64,000 bases of DNA from Billgrantia bachuensis (GTDB lineage Bacteria; Pseudomonadota; Gammaproteobacteria; Pseudomonadales; Halomonadaceae): contig NZ_JAAQTO010000013.1 in assembly GCF_011742165.1 (NCBI RefSeq), forward strand, positions 124,001-188,000, read 5' to 3'. A program made the translations under genes and the position numbers. Positions 33,907 through 42,606 of this stretch are shown piece after piece (within the stretch, counting starts at the first letter, position 1; each line of letters begins with the position of its first letter). The notes below the pieces were generated by a model that made no database searches, was not told the origin of the DNA, and was given only the letters and a program-made list of their open reading frames with translations.

Positions 33907-34419
33907 ATGAAGGCTGAAGAGTTGCGGTCCGTCCAAGCGCCATTGAAAGAGCGTTATCGCGAGGCACCGGATGCCGCGCTGGTCACGCTGCGTGCGCAAG
34001 GGCGTATCGGTGAAGGTGTCAGCTGCAGGATCGAGACGGGCAAGGCGCTGGTTGAGGCCGGGCTGCATCCCGCCACGGGCGGGAGTGGGCAGAGCGCGTG
34101 TTCGGGCGACATGCTGCTCGAAGCCTTGGTGGCCTGCGCTGGCGTGACGCTGAACGCCGTCGCCACCTCCCTCGGCATTGAGTTGAGAGATGCCTCGCTT
34201 CAGGCGGAAGGCGATCTCGATTTCCGCGGAACGCTTGGCGTATCAAAGGAAGTGCCAGTTGGCTTCCAGAACATTCGGCTGAAATTCACCCTCGACACCG
34301 ATGCCTCGGAAGAGCAGCTAGACTCTCTTCTGCGTCTGACGGAGCGGTACTGCGTCGTTTACCAAACGCTGGCACATCCGCCTGCGCTGTCGGTCGCTCG
34401 CAAACCCGCAACGGGCTGA
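33907..34419 (+). CDS. OsmC-family protein
   Basis: 170 residues of the OsmC/Ohr fold. QSACSGDMLLEALVACAGVTLNAVA (in part) holds two Cys (65 and 77) and the end motif LTERYCVVYQTL a third. In OsmC/Ohr two Cys reduce organic hydroperoxides with lipoyl or dihydrolipoamide electrons. GAGGAG lies before the ATG at 33907. It is divergent from the dienelactone hydrolase-like gene. Confidence 0.9.
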   Translation: MKAEELRSVQAPLKERYREAPDAALVTLRAQGRIGEGVSCRIETGKALVEAGLHPATGGSGQSACSGDMLLEALVACAGVTLNAVATSLGIELRDASLQAEGDLDFRGTLGVSKEVPVGFQNIRLKFTLDTDASEEQLDSLLRLTERYCVVYQTLAHPPALSVARKPATG

Positions 34420-34539
34420 GCTCTCAATCTCGGCTCTACATCACTGCTGTACATCACCCCCTTGAACATACCCACCTGTCGATTTCGCGACGCCTCGCCC
34501 GATGACTGGATACCGAAAGCAAACCAGGAGGATGAACTC

Positions 34540-35208
34540 ATGCGAAAAGTGATCGTTGGCGCCATGGTCTCAATGGACGGTGTCATGCAGGCACCCGGCG
34601 GACCGCAGGAAGACCCGACAGGCGGTTTCCGCTACGGCGGTTGGGTCGCACCGCTGGTGGACGAGGTATTCGGGGAGGAGATCGACAAGCTGTTCGGCCA
34701 GCCGTTCGACCTGCTGCTCGGCCGCAAGACGTATGAGATTTTCGCCGCACATTGGCCCTATGCCGAGGGAGGGCCGGACGACTCCATCGCCAAGACCTTC
34801 AACTCGATCAAGAAGTACGTGGCGACCCGCAAGGGCCTGGAGCTGTCCTGGGAGGGTTCGGTGGCCCTCCACGATGCGGCGGCCGATGTCGCCAGGCTGA
34901 AGCAGGAGGACGGCCCGGCGCTCGTCACCCAGGGCAGCACCGAGCTGGTCCACACGCTGCTCGCGAATGACCTCGTCGATGAAATCACCCTGCTCATCTG
35001 CCCCGTCGTGCTGGGGAAAGGCAAGAAGCTGTTCGACGATGGCGCCAGCCCGGCCGCGTTCGAACTCGTGGCCAATCGCGTGTCGCCTAACGGCATCGTG
35101 ATCGCGAAGTATGTACGCGACGGCGCGGTGAAGACCGGCGACTTTGCCATGGACCCGCCCACTGCGGCGGAAGTGGCAAGGCGCGAGAAGATGCAGCGGG
35201 AAGGTTAG
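34540..35208 (+). CDS. RibD C-terminal/dihydrofolate reductase-like protein
   Basis: 222 residues: MRKVIVGAMVSMDGVMQAPGGP, DLLLGRKTYEIFAAHWPY, VTQGSTELVHTLLANDLVDE and LLICPVVLGKGKKLF are the usual RibD_C/DHFR-fold blocks (NADPH-binding). Such stand-alone proteins are reductases of unknown substrate, commonly found near stress genes. AGGAGG lies before the ATG. An extra C-terminal stretch of about 30 residues (DFAMDPPTAAEVARREK) is a little unusual. Confidence 0.9.
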   Translation: MRKVIVGAMVSMDGVMQAPGGPQEDPTGGFRYGGWVAPLVDEVFGEEIDKLFGQPFDLLLGRKTYEIFAAHWPYAEGGPDDSIAKTFNSIKKYVATRKGLELSWEGSVALHDAAADVARLKQEDGPALVTQGSTELVHTLLANDLVDEITLLICPVVLGKGKKLFDDGASPAAFELVANRVSPNGIVIAKYVRDGAVKTGDFAMDPPTAAEVARREKMQREG

Positions 35209-35284
35209 GCTAGGGCTTCCTTCCCTCCTTCCAACGGCAAAATGCATTACGCTTACCCGAGGGCCAGCGAGAGGGAGCGAGCCG

Positions 35285-36028
35285 ATGAAGCTGTGTGCCG
35301 TGCAGTACGCCTCGGTAACGGGCGATGTCGAGGGCAACGTGGAACGCCATGTCGAGTTCGTCGAGTTGGCGGCATCGCATGGCGCCGAGCTGGTCTTCTT
35401 CCCCGAACTCTCGCTCACCGGCTACGAGCCGACGCTGGCCCAAGGCCTGGCCACTCACGAGGAGGACCCGCGGCTGGACGTATTCCAGCGTCTGAGCGAT
35501 GCCCACGGCATTGTGATCGGCGTCGGGCTGCCACTGGTCACCTCGCGAAAACCGCGGATCGGCATGGTAGTGTTCCAGCCCCACACGGGGCGCCACGCCT
35601 ATGCCAAGCAACGGCTCCACGACGACGAACTGCCCTACTTCTCCCCCGGTGAGCGGCCGATGCTCATCGAAACCCGCGAGCACCGCCTGGCGCTGGCGAT
35701 CTGCTATGAGTCGCTGCAGCCCGATCATGTCGCCACGGCGGCGAGCCTCGGCGCGGACGTCTACCTGGCCAGCGTGGCCAAGCTTGCACCAAGAATGGAC
35801 GAAGCCTATGCCTACTACGCCACCTTCGCCCGAGAACACGCCATGACGATCCTGATGGCCAACTGCGTGGGGCCTTGCGACGGCGATGTCGGCGGAGGCC
35901 GCTCGGCGGTATGGAACGATCGCGGCAGGTACGTTAACGCGCTCGACGGCACGCAGGAAACAATGCTTATATTCGACACTGCCACACAGGGCACGCATGT
36001 GCTGGCCCCGGCTTCGCCCGCGGCATAG
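35285..36028 (+). CDS. Nitrilase-family carbon-nitrogen hydrolase
   Basis: 247 residues. The Glu-Lys-Cys triad is readable: Glu41 in VFFPELSLTGYE, Lys108 in HAYAKQRLHDDE and Cys140 in ALAICYESL. It cleaves an amide or nitrile C-N bond; the branch resembles small omega-amidase or N-carbamoyl-like enzymes but substrate is not decided. GGGAG lies before the ATG at 35285. Confidence 0.92.
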   Translation: MKLCAVQYASVTGDVEGNVERHVEFVELAASHGAELVFFPELSLTGYEPTLAQGLATHEEDPRLDVFQRLSDAHGIVIGVGLPLVTSRKPRIGMVVFQPHTGRHAYAKQRLHDDELPYFSPGERPMLIETREHRLALAICYESLQPDHVATAASLGADVYLASVAKLAPRMDEAYAYYATFAREHAMTILMANCVGPCDGDVGGGRSAVWNDRGRYVNALDGTQETMLIFDTATQGTHVLAPASPAA

Positions 36029-36100
36029 CCGGGGCTCAACCAGGCCGCGGCCGGCCCGTCTGATAACTCCCCTCCCCCAAGTGAACGGAAAAAACTCTAT

Positions 36101-37162
36101 ATGCTGACGCTACTGCTGCTGTTGGTCGGTCTTGCGCTCTTGATCCTCGGCGCGGAGGGCCTCGTTCGGGGTGCGTCGCGCCTGGCTGCGCAAGTGGGTA
36201 TCTCACCGTTGATCATCGGGCTTACCGTCGTGGCCTTCGGCACCAGCGCCCCGGAACTCGTCGTCAGTATCAAAGCTTCTCTCGACAATCAGGCGGGAAT
36301 TGCCATCGGCAACGTGGTGGGCAGTAATATTTTCAACGTGCTGTTCATCCTGGGCATCTCGGCGCTGATCGTGCCACTCGCGGTTGCCCAGCAGCTGATC
36401 CGCCTGGATATCCCGCTGATGATCGGCATCTCGCTGCTGGTATTGCTATTGGCACTGGATGGCGTTGTCGGCCGCTTCGACGGCGGTCTGCTGTTCCTTG
36501 GCCTGATCGCCTACACCGGGTTCCTACTGTGGCAGGGACGGCGCCAGTCTGCCCCCGCCGAGACGGAAGCCGGCGAGGAGGTAAGCCACCATTGGGGGCG
36601 GGACGTACTGTTTGTCGTGGTCGGGCTCGCCATGTTGGTGGCCGGCTCGCGCCTGTTCGTCGATGCAGCGGTCGTGCTGGCCACCTGGCTCGGTGTCAGC
36701 GAACAGGTGATCGGGCTGACCGTGGTCGCGGCTGGTACCTCGCTGCCCGAAGTCGTCACGTCGATCGTCGCAGCCCTGCGCGGCCAGCGCGACATCGCCG
36801 TGGGCAACGTGGTTGGCAGCAACATTTTCAATCTGCTGGGTGTGCTCGGCCTGGCCAGCCTCATCGCCCCCGCCGGCATTGCCGTGACCGATGCCATGCT
36901 GAGCCTCGATATTCCGGTGATGCTCGCCGTGGCCGTTGCCTGCCTGCCGATCTGCTTCACCGCCAGCGCCATCAACCGCTGGGAGGGGGCGGTACTGCTG
37001 GCCTATTACGTGGCCTACACCGCATACCTGATCCTGGCCGCCACCCATCATGACGCCCTGGCCGGCTTCAGCGCGCTGATGCTCTATTTCGTGCTGCCGA
37101 TTACCGCCTTGACCCTCGCCGTGCTGGTCGTGCCCGAGCTGCGCCAGAGAGCGGGCAGGTAA
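36101..37162 (+). CDS. CaCA-family Na+/Ca2+ (cation) antiporter, YrbG-like
   Basis: 353 residues with about ten membrane helices and two inverted alpha repeats: VAFGTSAPELVVSI...GIAIGNVVGSNIFNVL (about 45-80) and VVAAGTSLPEVVTSI...DIAVGNVVGSNIFNLL (about 210-245). The Glu in each GTSxPE and the Asn in GSNIFN form the ion sites. It exchanges Ca2+ or another cation against Na+ or H+ at the inner membrane, useful in a salt-adapted cell. Confidence 0.94.
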   Translation: MLTLLLLLVGLALLILGAEGLVRGASRLAAQVGISPLIIGLTVVAFGTSAPELVVSIKASLDNQAGIAIGNVVGSNIFNVLFILGISALIVPLAVAQQLIRLDIPLMIGISLLVLLLALDGVVGRFDGGLLFLGLIAYTGFLLWQGRRQSAPAETEAGEEVSHHWGRDVLFVVVGLAMLVAGSRLFVDAAVVLATWLGVSEQVIGLTVVAAGTSLPEVVTSIVAALRGQRDIAVGNVVGSNIFNLLGVLGLASLIAPAGIAVTDAMLSLDIPVMLAVAVACLPICFTASAINRWEGAVLLAYYVAYTAYLILAATHHDALAGFSALMLYFVLPITALTLAVLVVPELRQRAGR

Positions 37163-37182
37163 TACAGAGGACTCGCCCGTGC

Positions 37183-37848
37183 TCAGCCCATCTCCATAGC
37201 CGGCTGCGGTGGAACTCCCTGGGCCAAGGCGGCATCGCACTCGGCGGCCTTGGCGCGCTGGAAGGCTTCGCGCGCCTGAAGGCGCTGCCAGTAAGCGGCC
37301 ACGGCGGGCTTGAAGCGCTCGTCCAGCCCAATGAAGCTGGCCAGCAGCAGTGCGTAACCCACCGACACATCGGCAGCGGTGAAGCGCCCGGCGCAGAGGA
37401 ACGCTTCGCGCTCGAGGCGCGGCTCCAGGCTGCGCAGGCGGGAGAGGAACCAGCGTGAGTAGTCTTCAACCACTTGGGGCAACCGGCGCTCTTCGGGCTC
37501 GAAGCGGCCATAGCGCAGCACCAGAGTTTGGGGGAAAGTCAGCGTCGCCTCGCCGAAGTGCAGGAAGTTGAGGTAGTCGCCGTAGGCAGGGTCGTCCTGC
37601 GCCACCGCCAGGCCCGCCTCGGGATGGCGACCGGCGAGGTACTGGCAAATGGCCGCCGATTCAGTCATGCCCACCTGGCCATCGAACAGCGCCGGCACCG
37701 TGCCCAGCGGATTGATTTCCAGAAAGGCCTCGTCGCGAACCCGGGGCGGAAAGGCATGCATCACCAGCTCGTAGGGCGCACCAATCTCCTCGAGCAGCCA
37801 CAGGGGGCGAAACGAGCGGGCGCTGACACAATGATGCAGGGTGATCAT
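37183..37848 (-). CDS. Glutathione S-transferase family protein
   Basis: 221 residues. Thioredoxin-like N-domain ITLHHCVSARSFRPLWLLEEIG with Cys7 or Ser9 near the GSH thiol; NPLGTVPALFDGQVGMTESAAIC is the cis-Pro/Glu-Ser block; the C-domain contains LCAGRFTAADVSVGYAL. AAGGAG precedes the ATG at 37848. A second GST is at 3308-4015; they are not close in sequence. Confidence 0.92.
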   Translation of the reverse strand: MITLHHCVSARSFRPLWLLEEIGAPYELVMHAFPPRVRDEAFLEINPLGTVPALFDGQVGMTESAAICQYLAGRHPEAGLAVAQDDPAYGDYLNFLHFGEATLTFPQTLVLRYGRFEPEERRLPQVVEDYSRWFLSRLRSLEPRLEREAFLCAGRFTAADVSVGYALLLASFIGLDERFKPAVAAYWQRLQAREAFQRAKAAECDAALAQGVPPQPAMEMG

Positions 37849-38043
37849 GGCTAGGCTCCTTGCGGTTTTTTCTCTCCAGTTGGGTGCGCCAAGCATGCCA
37901 TGGCGTTCAGTACTCCGCCCAGCATTAGCCCGCCGTCACAGGCCATACCGCTGGGGCTCTCCTCATGGGCTCGAAGAATCATGCCATGTAGGCATACTGG
38001 CCTTCGAATGCCGTAGCTGTTGCTTGAAAATCAACGCTCGTGA

Positions 38044-38071
38044 ATATACGATTTATATATCAATCGTATAT
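38044..38071. promoter_or_regulatory. Palindrome upstream of the ParD-like/map pair
   Basis: ATATACGATT / AATCGTATAT, perfect 10-bp arms with an 8-bp spacer, ending 10 bp before the ParD-like start codon and covering the likely ribosome/promoter zone. Probably the operator of the ParD-like ribbon-helix-helix protein. Confidence 0.68.
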
Positions 38072-38081
38072 AGGTGATCCC

Positions 38082-38288
38082 ATGGGAATCGTGAAAATCA
38101 GCGATACTTTGCATGACGAGATCCGCAAGGCCAGCGCTCCTATGCTCCGCTCCATCAATGCGCAGGCGGAGTATTGGATAAAGATTGGCATGCTCGCTGA
38201 AACCCACCCCGAGATGACATTCCACGACATCATGAAAGAACAGATGAGAACAGCCTCGGTGAATGTGGGGCAGGTCATCCATGAGTGA
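38082..38288 (+). CDS. ParD-like antitoxin-type protein
   Basis: 68 residues: MGIVKISDTLHDEIRKASAPM, then RSINAQAEYWIKIGMLAE, a ribbon-helix-helix protein resembling the ParD_like family rather than ParD itself. No ParE toxin follows; instead the map gene overlaps by 8 bp. The ParD-like/map pair is found in other proteobacteria (recalled knowledge), so this is probably a small regulator of the second aminopeptidase. A strong palindrome upstream suggests autoregulation. Confidence 0.8.
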   Translation: MGIVKISDTLHDEIRKASAPMLRSINAQAEYWIKIGMLAETHPEMTFHDIMKEQMRTASVNVGQVIHE

Positions 38289-39063
38289 GGTCGTGATCAA
38301 GGGGTCCGATGAGCTCGACCTGATGCGTCAATCGGGGCAATTACTCGCCTCGGTATTCTCTTACCTAGATGCGCATATCAGGGCCGGCATATCGACCATG
38401 CAGATCAATGATTGGGCGGAAGAGTACATTACCCATACCCTACAGGCACGCCCCTCCAGCAAGGGGCAATACGGCTTCCCCTTCGTTCTCAATACCTCCC
38501 TGAATCACATCGTCTGCCATGGCATGCCATCGGCAACGAAGCTTCTCAAGTCCGGCGATATCGTCAATGTCGACATCACCCTCGAGAAGCATGGCTTCAT
38601 CACCGACTCCAGCAAGATGTACATGATCGGTGCCGTTTCACCGGCCGCGAAGCGCCTGGTTGATGCCACTTACGAGGCCATGTGGCAGGGCATCAGGACC
38701 GTGAAACCGGGTGCGACTCTCGGCGATGTCGGCTATGCGATCCAGCGGCATGCCACCGCCTATGGCTATTCGGTAGTCCGCGACTACTGCGGGCATGGCA
38801 TCGGCAGAGAGATGCACGAGGAACCCCAGGTCCTGCATTACGGTCGGCCTGGGCAAGGCCTGGTGCTGCAAGAGGGCATGACCTTCACCATCGAGCCGAT
38901 GATCAATCAGGGCAAGGCCAAGGTTAAAACGAAGCGCGACGGCTGGACCGTGGCAACCAGCGACAAGATGCTATCTGCCCAGTGGGAGCATACGATCGCC
39001 GTGACCGCGGATGGCTATGAGGTCTTGACGCTGCGTCAAGATGAACGTGCCCCCAGTCCCTGA
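38281..39063 (+). CDS. map: Type I methionine aminopeptidase (accessory copy)
   Basis: 260 residues. All five metal ligands can be read: Asp in NVDITL and ITDSSKM, His in GHGIGREMHEEP, Glu in FTIEPM and Glu in QWEHTIAV; the substrate-pocket His lies in NHIVCHG. It removes the initiator Met from new proteins. The housekeeping map usually stands beside rpsB or in other contexts; this copy sits behind a ParD-like gene, so it is likely a conditional paralogue. It starts inside the ParD-like gene (8 bp overlap). Confidence 0.93.
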   Translation: MSEVVIKGSDELDLMRQSGQLLASVFSYLDAHIRAGISTMQINDWAEEYITHTLQARPSSKGQYGFPFVLNTSLNHIVCHGMPSATKLLKSGDIVNVDITLEKHGFITDSSKMYMIGAVSPAAKRLVDATYEAMWQGIRTVKPGATLGDVGYAIQRHATAYGYSVVRDYCGHGIGREMHEEPQVLHYGRPGQGLVLQEGMTFTIEPMINQGKAKVKTKRDGWTVATSDKMLSAQWEHTIAVTADGYEVLTLRQDERAPSP

Positions 39064-39075
39064 GAGTTCACTGCT

Positions 39076-40038
39076 TTGACACGCCAAGCGCTCGAGAAAT
39101 ATCAAGTGCTGGTCTATCTGGCCGCCATCGCCATGGGCCTGGCTCTGGGTACGACCCTGCCGGAGCGGGTCGGCGTGCTGGAAGCGCTGCTGTGGCCGCT
39201 GTTGGGCGCGCTGCTCTATGCCACCTTCACTCAGGTACCGCTGACGCAGCTGCACAGTGCATGGCGCGATACGCGGTTCATGATGGCCGCGGTGGTGGGA
39301 AACTTCCTGCTGCTACCACTGATCGCCTGGGTGCTGGCGAGCCTTTTCGCCGCAGAGCCGGCGGTTCGCCTGGGCATGCTGCTGGTACTGCTGGTGCCGT
39401 GCACGGATTGGTTCATTACCTTTTCCCACTTGGGTGGCGGCAGGGCGCAATACGCCATTGCCTTTTCGCCGATCAGTCTGTTGCTCCAACTCGCACTACT
39501 GCCCTTCTACCTATGGCTGTTCCTCGATCAGAGCCTGCTGCTCGCCATAGTACAGCGCGAGCTGCTGATGGCCTTTACGGGACTGATCCTGCTGCCTTTG
39601 CTGCTGGCTTTCGTCACGCAGAAGTGGGCGCAGCGCAGCCGCTCCCGAGAGCGGCACATCGAGCGGCTGGGCTGGCTGCCGGTGCCGCTATTGGCCCTGG
39701 TGGTCTTCTGCATCGCCGTCACGCAGGTCGGTGTCGTTAGCGCTTCGCTGCCCGTGCTCGGTGGGCTACTGCTGGCCTTCAGCTGTTTTATTATCGCCGC
39801 AGCACTGCTGGCTCGCTTGCTGGCCCGTCTGTTCGAACTCCCCACTGCCCAGGGTCGAGTGCTGACTTTCAGTCTGGCCACGCGCAACTCATTCGTCGTG
39901 CTGCCTCTGGCGCTTTCTCTTCCCGCTTCCTACGAGCTGGCAGTGGTCGCCATCGTATTCCAGTCGCTGGTCGAGCTCATCGGCATGGTAATTTTCCTGT
40001 GGTGGGTACCGCAGCGGCTCTTTCCCATAAATGTCTGA
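39076..40038 (+). CDS. BASS/ACR3-like membrane transporter (arsenic resistance-type)
   Basis: 320 residues with nine or ten membrane helices; LVLLVPCTDWFITFSHLGGGRAQY and TFSLATRNSFVVLPLAL mark the bile acid:Na+ symporter superfamily, in the branch often annotated as arsenic resistance. The Cys in PCTDW lies where ACR3 has its key Cys, so As(III) export is possible but unproven. The start is TTG at 39076, 12 nt after the map stop; no in-frame ATG suits the N-terminus. Probably cotranscribed with map. Confidence 0.85.
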   Translation: MTRQALEKYQVLVYLAAIAMGLALGTTLPERVGVLEALLWPLLGALLYATFTQVPLTQLHSAWRDTRFMMAAVVGNFLLLPLIAWVLASLFAAEPAVRLGMLLVLLVPCTDWFITFSHLGGGRAQYAIAFSPISLLLQLALLPFYLWLFLDQSLLLAIVQRELLMAFTGLILLPLLLAFVTQKWAQRSRSRERHIERLGWLPVPLLALVVFCIAVTQVGVVSASLPVLGGLLLAFSCFIIAAALLARLLARLFELPTAQGRVLTFSLATRNSFVVLPLALSLPASYELAVVAIVFQSLVELIGMVIFLWWVPQRLFPINV

Positions 40039-40170
40039 TGCATGCTGGCAGTCGAATACACTGCCGCATTGGTACCATGCAAGGACTCACGAGAAACTAT
40101 ACTCGCTACGCTACGCACCGCTCCGATACAAAAAAGAACCGAACCATAACGATACAAAAAAGGTTTTCCC

Positions 40171-40782
40171 ATGCCCTCTTCTCGGCTTATCGGCTGGTTC
40201 CTCCTTGCCCTGCCCGTGGCGGCGCTCGCAGTCGTCAATCCCTCGCCACAAGCAGACGAAGCTGCGCGCAAGGCCGAAGTGCTGGAGCAGGTGGTGGCCC
40301 CCGGTGCTGTCAGCGAACCCGCGGTTCCGCTCAGCAAGCAGGAGGCTCAGGCCGTCGACCCGGAGGGCAGCGACCCGCTGGAAGAGCCGATCACCTGCCT
40401 GGCACGTTCCATTTACTGGGAAGCGAAGGGGGTCCCGGGCCTCGACATGGAATCGGTAGCCAACGTGGTGATGAACCGTCTGGCCAGCGAGGAGTTCCCC
40501 AACACCGTGTGCGAGGTGGTGAAGCAGGGCTCCGAACAGAGCCCCTGTCAATTTTCCTGGTGGTGCGACGGCCGCCCCGACGAAGTAGTGGAAGACGACG
40601 CCTACGAAGTGGCCAAAGAAGTAGCTCGCAAAGCGCTCAACCAGCAACTTCCCGACCACACCGACGGGGCACTCTATTTCCATGACCGCACCGTTCACCC
40701 TCCTTGGGCGAACGAGTTCCTGCTGACCACCGAAACCGAAGCCTTTTTATTCTACCGCCCCGACCTCAACACCACGGAGTAA
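40171..40782 (+). CDS. SleB-type cell wall hydrolase
   Basis: 203 residues. Signal peptide (about 1-24), a short linker, then the Hydrolase_2/SleB domain (about 72-200) with the probable catalytic Glu84 in ARSIYWEAKG, NVVMNRLASEEFPNTVCEVV and CQFSWWCDG. Three Cys may form disulfides. It cuts peptidoglycan, probably as a lytic transglycosylase, in the envelope; Gram-negative copies serve in wall remodelling. Two direct repeats of CGATACAAAAAAG (40124, 40150) lie upstream. Confidence 0.9.
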   Translation: MPSSRLIGWFLLALPVAALAVVNPSPQADEAARKAEVLEQVVAPGAVSEPAVPLSKQEAQAVDPEGSDPLEEPITCLARSIYWEAKGVPGLDMESVANVVMNRLASEEFPNTVCEVVKQGSEQSPCQFSWWCDGRPDEVVEDDAYEVAKEVARKALNQQLPDHTDGALYFHDRTVHPPWANEFLLTTETEAFLFYRPDLNTTE

Positions 40783-40942
40783 TGAATTTCGCAACAATAT
40801 GGTCGGCGCACGGTTTGAGGGCGGATTGAGTTTGACGCGGCGTGCCGCAAGGAACCACCATGAAGTTACAACAACAAAGAATCACCGTGACAACTATAAA
40901 AACGTGCCCGTCAGGGCCAGTGCGAATTGGAGGTACGCGCCC

Positions 40943-41140
40943 ATGTTCGTCTCACTGATCCCCCGCAACTCCGCCGTTCCCGAGACCCAGCATGAAACGG
41001 ATATCGAGGCCTTGCTCGATGGCTTGATGAGCGATGAAGGCCTGAGCCGGGAAGAGCGGGACCAACTGCTCGACCTGTTGATTTTGGAGCGGGCCGAAAT
41101 CAAGCGCCAGATCAACCGTATACGTGCCGAGCGCGCCTGA
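40943..41140 (+). CDS. Small helical protein of unknown function
   Basis: 65 residues, MFVSLIPRNSAVPETQHETD then a charged helix (LSREERDQLLDLLILERAEI, KRQINRIRAERA). Looks like a coiled-coil regulator or small soluble helper. GGAGG lies 9 nt before the ATG; the longer frame from 40799 has no ribosome site. Not recognised. Confidence 0.6.
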   Translation: MFVSLIPRNSAVPETQHETDIEALLDGLMSDEGLSREERDQLLDLLILERAEIKRQINRIRAERA

Positions 41141-41195
41141 TCGAGCCGATGAGCGGGGCGGCCTGACGCTGCCGGCGCCTTGATCCGCCACTTGC

Positions 41196-42110
41196 TCAGT
41201 AGCTACGAAAGGCCGCCATCACATGCCCGACCAGTGTCTCGCAGGCCTCGCCGACGTCGTGGCGCTTGACCAGCGTCAGTTGATATTCGCCCAGAGGCGG
41301 CAACAGGTCGGGATCGATGCGCCGCAAGGGTGGGCGTACCAGGCTTTGCGGGAACGGTGATACCGCCAGGTCGGCGATCATGGCCGCCTCCTGACCGGCA
41401 CAATGTTCGCAGGAGTAGGCGATGCGAAAGCTCAGACCGGCCCGATTCAGCGCTTCCAACGCCATGCCGCGCCAGGCACAGCCCTGATGTGCCAGGGCGA
41501 CCGGTAGCGGTGAGCGCTGGGCGGCTACCCCACCTTCCCGTCCCGCCCACACCAACGGCTCGCTGTGCACGATTTCGCCGCGCGGCTCCTGGCCGGGATT
41601 GCCGGCCGTGACCAGTACCAGATCGAGTTCGCCGGCATCCAGCCGTGCGAGCATTTCCCGGCTGCTGCCTACCACCACATCGACCTGCACCGCCGGATGC
41701 GAACGGGCGAACTGCGCCAGTACACCCGGCAGGATGCGCGTGCCCACATCATCGGTGGTACCGAAGCCCAACCGACCCGCCATTGATGGCGCCAGGAACT
41801 GCGTCACTGCCTCTTCGTTGAGCTTGAGCAGACGCCGCCCGTAACCGAGCAGCACCTCTCCTTCGGGGGTCAGCCGCACCTGGCGCGCCTCGCGCACGAA
41901 CAGCGCCTGTCCGAGCGTTTCCTCCAGACGCTTGATCTGCATGCTGAGCGCCGAGGGCGTGCGGAACACCTGGCGCGCAGCGCGGGTAAAGCTGCCGCAC
42001 TCGGCAATGGCGACGAAGGTACGCAGCACGTCGCTATCGAGCAGCGGCACGCTGGTTTGGGAGAGAGCGGCTTGAGAGAGAGCAGCTTCGGGGAGAGTCG
42101 CTTCGGTCAT
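41196..42110 (-). CDS. LysR-family regulator with N-terminal pentapeptide repeat
   Basis: 304 residues. HTH near 28-85 (DVLRTFVAIAECGSFTRAARQ, PSALSMQIKRLEETLGQALF, EARQVRLTPEGEVLLGYG) and a substrate-binding domain with GTTDDVGTRILPGVLAQFARSHP. The N-terminus has a repeated AALSQ-like motif (ATLPE AALSQ AALSQ TSVPL) encoded by 15-bp repeats. It is divergent from the DUF1127-like gene, the probable target. Confidence 0.9.
   Translation of the reverse strand: MTEATLPEAALSQAALSQTSVPLLDSDVLRTFVAIAECGSFTRAARQVFRTPSALSMQIKRLEETLGQALFVREARQVRLTPEGEVLLGYGRRLLKLNEEAVTQFLAPSMAGRLGFGTTDDVGTRILPGVLAQFARSHPAVQVDVVVGSSREMLARLDAGELDLVLVTAGNPGQEPRGEIVHSEPLVWAGREGGVAAQRSPLPVALAHQGCAWRGMALEALNRAGLSFRIAYSCEHCAGQEAAMIADLAVSPFPQSLVRPPLRRIDPDLLPPLGEYQLTLVKRHDVGEACETLVGHVMAAFRSY
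42058..42105. repeat. 15-bp tandem repeats inside the LysR N-terminus
   Basis: About three degenerate 15-bp units of the GAGAGAGCGGCTT type. They give the AALSQ pentapeptide repeats at the start of the LysR protein; slippage could change the N-terminus length. Confidence 0.6.
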
Positions 42111-42269
42111 AGGACCACCTTTCAATTTTCTTTAACTGGCAATGTAGACCTTTTCGTTGGATTGATCCATCAGGCCGAGCCAAACTCTTCGTCAAGAGGT
42201 CGCGACCCTCCCTTAACCGAAAGAAATGACGGCATCCGCCCTGGGCGAATGCCCGCCAGGAGGTGCGAC

Positions 42270-42599
42270 ATGAGCCAGTACGAACCGCTACGTCAGCCAC
42301 GCACGGACACCAAGCGTCCTACCCCACCGCCCCAGCCGGACTTCTACATGCCGGCCATGCCCCCGCTGGGGTTGATTCATAAACTCGAGACCAAGTGGTG
42401 GGAATACCAGCGCCGGCGGCAGTTCCGGCAACGCTTCCTGCACCTGCTGGCCCACGACGACCATATGCTCGAGGACATGAACCACCGCCGCGATGACATT
42501 CTGTGGGCCTCGCACCTGCCGCTGAGGAAGGATGCCGAACAGGCGCTGGAGCAGCGCCGAATGATGCGCAAGGCGATGCGACTGAGGCGCCAAAGTTAG
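42270..42599 (+). CDS. DUF1127/YjiS-like protein
   Basis: 109 residues: a Pro-rich N-terminus (TKRPTPPPQPDFYMPAMPP) then a basic helix block (KWWEYQRRRQFRQRFLHLLAHDDHMLEDMNH, in part) with the R-R...L..L.D.LL.DIG-like DUF1127 pattern and LPLRKDAEQAL. DUF1127 proteins are small regulators, some RNA-binding. AGGAGG lies before the ATG at 42270. Divergent from the LysR gene. Confidence 0.78.
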   Translation: MSQYEPLRQPRTDTKRPTPPPQPDFYMPAMPPLGLIHKLETKWWEYQRRRQFRQRFLHLLAHDDHMLEDMNHRRDDILWASHLPLRKDAEQALEQRRMMRKAMRLRRQS

Positions 42600-42606
42600 C
42601 TCCCGC

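Noticed and set aside
38082..39063. A ParDE-type toxin-antitoxin pair
   Set aside because: The second gene is an intact methionine aminopeptidase, not a ParE/RelE toxin.
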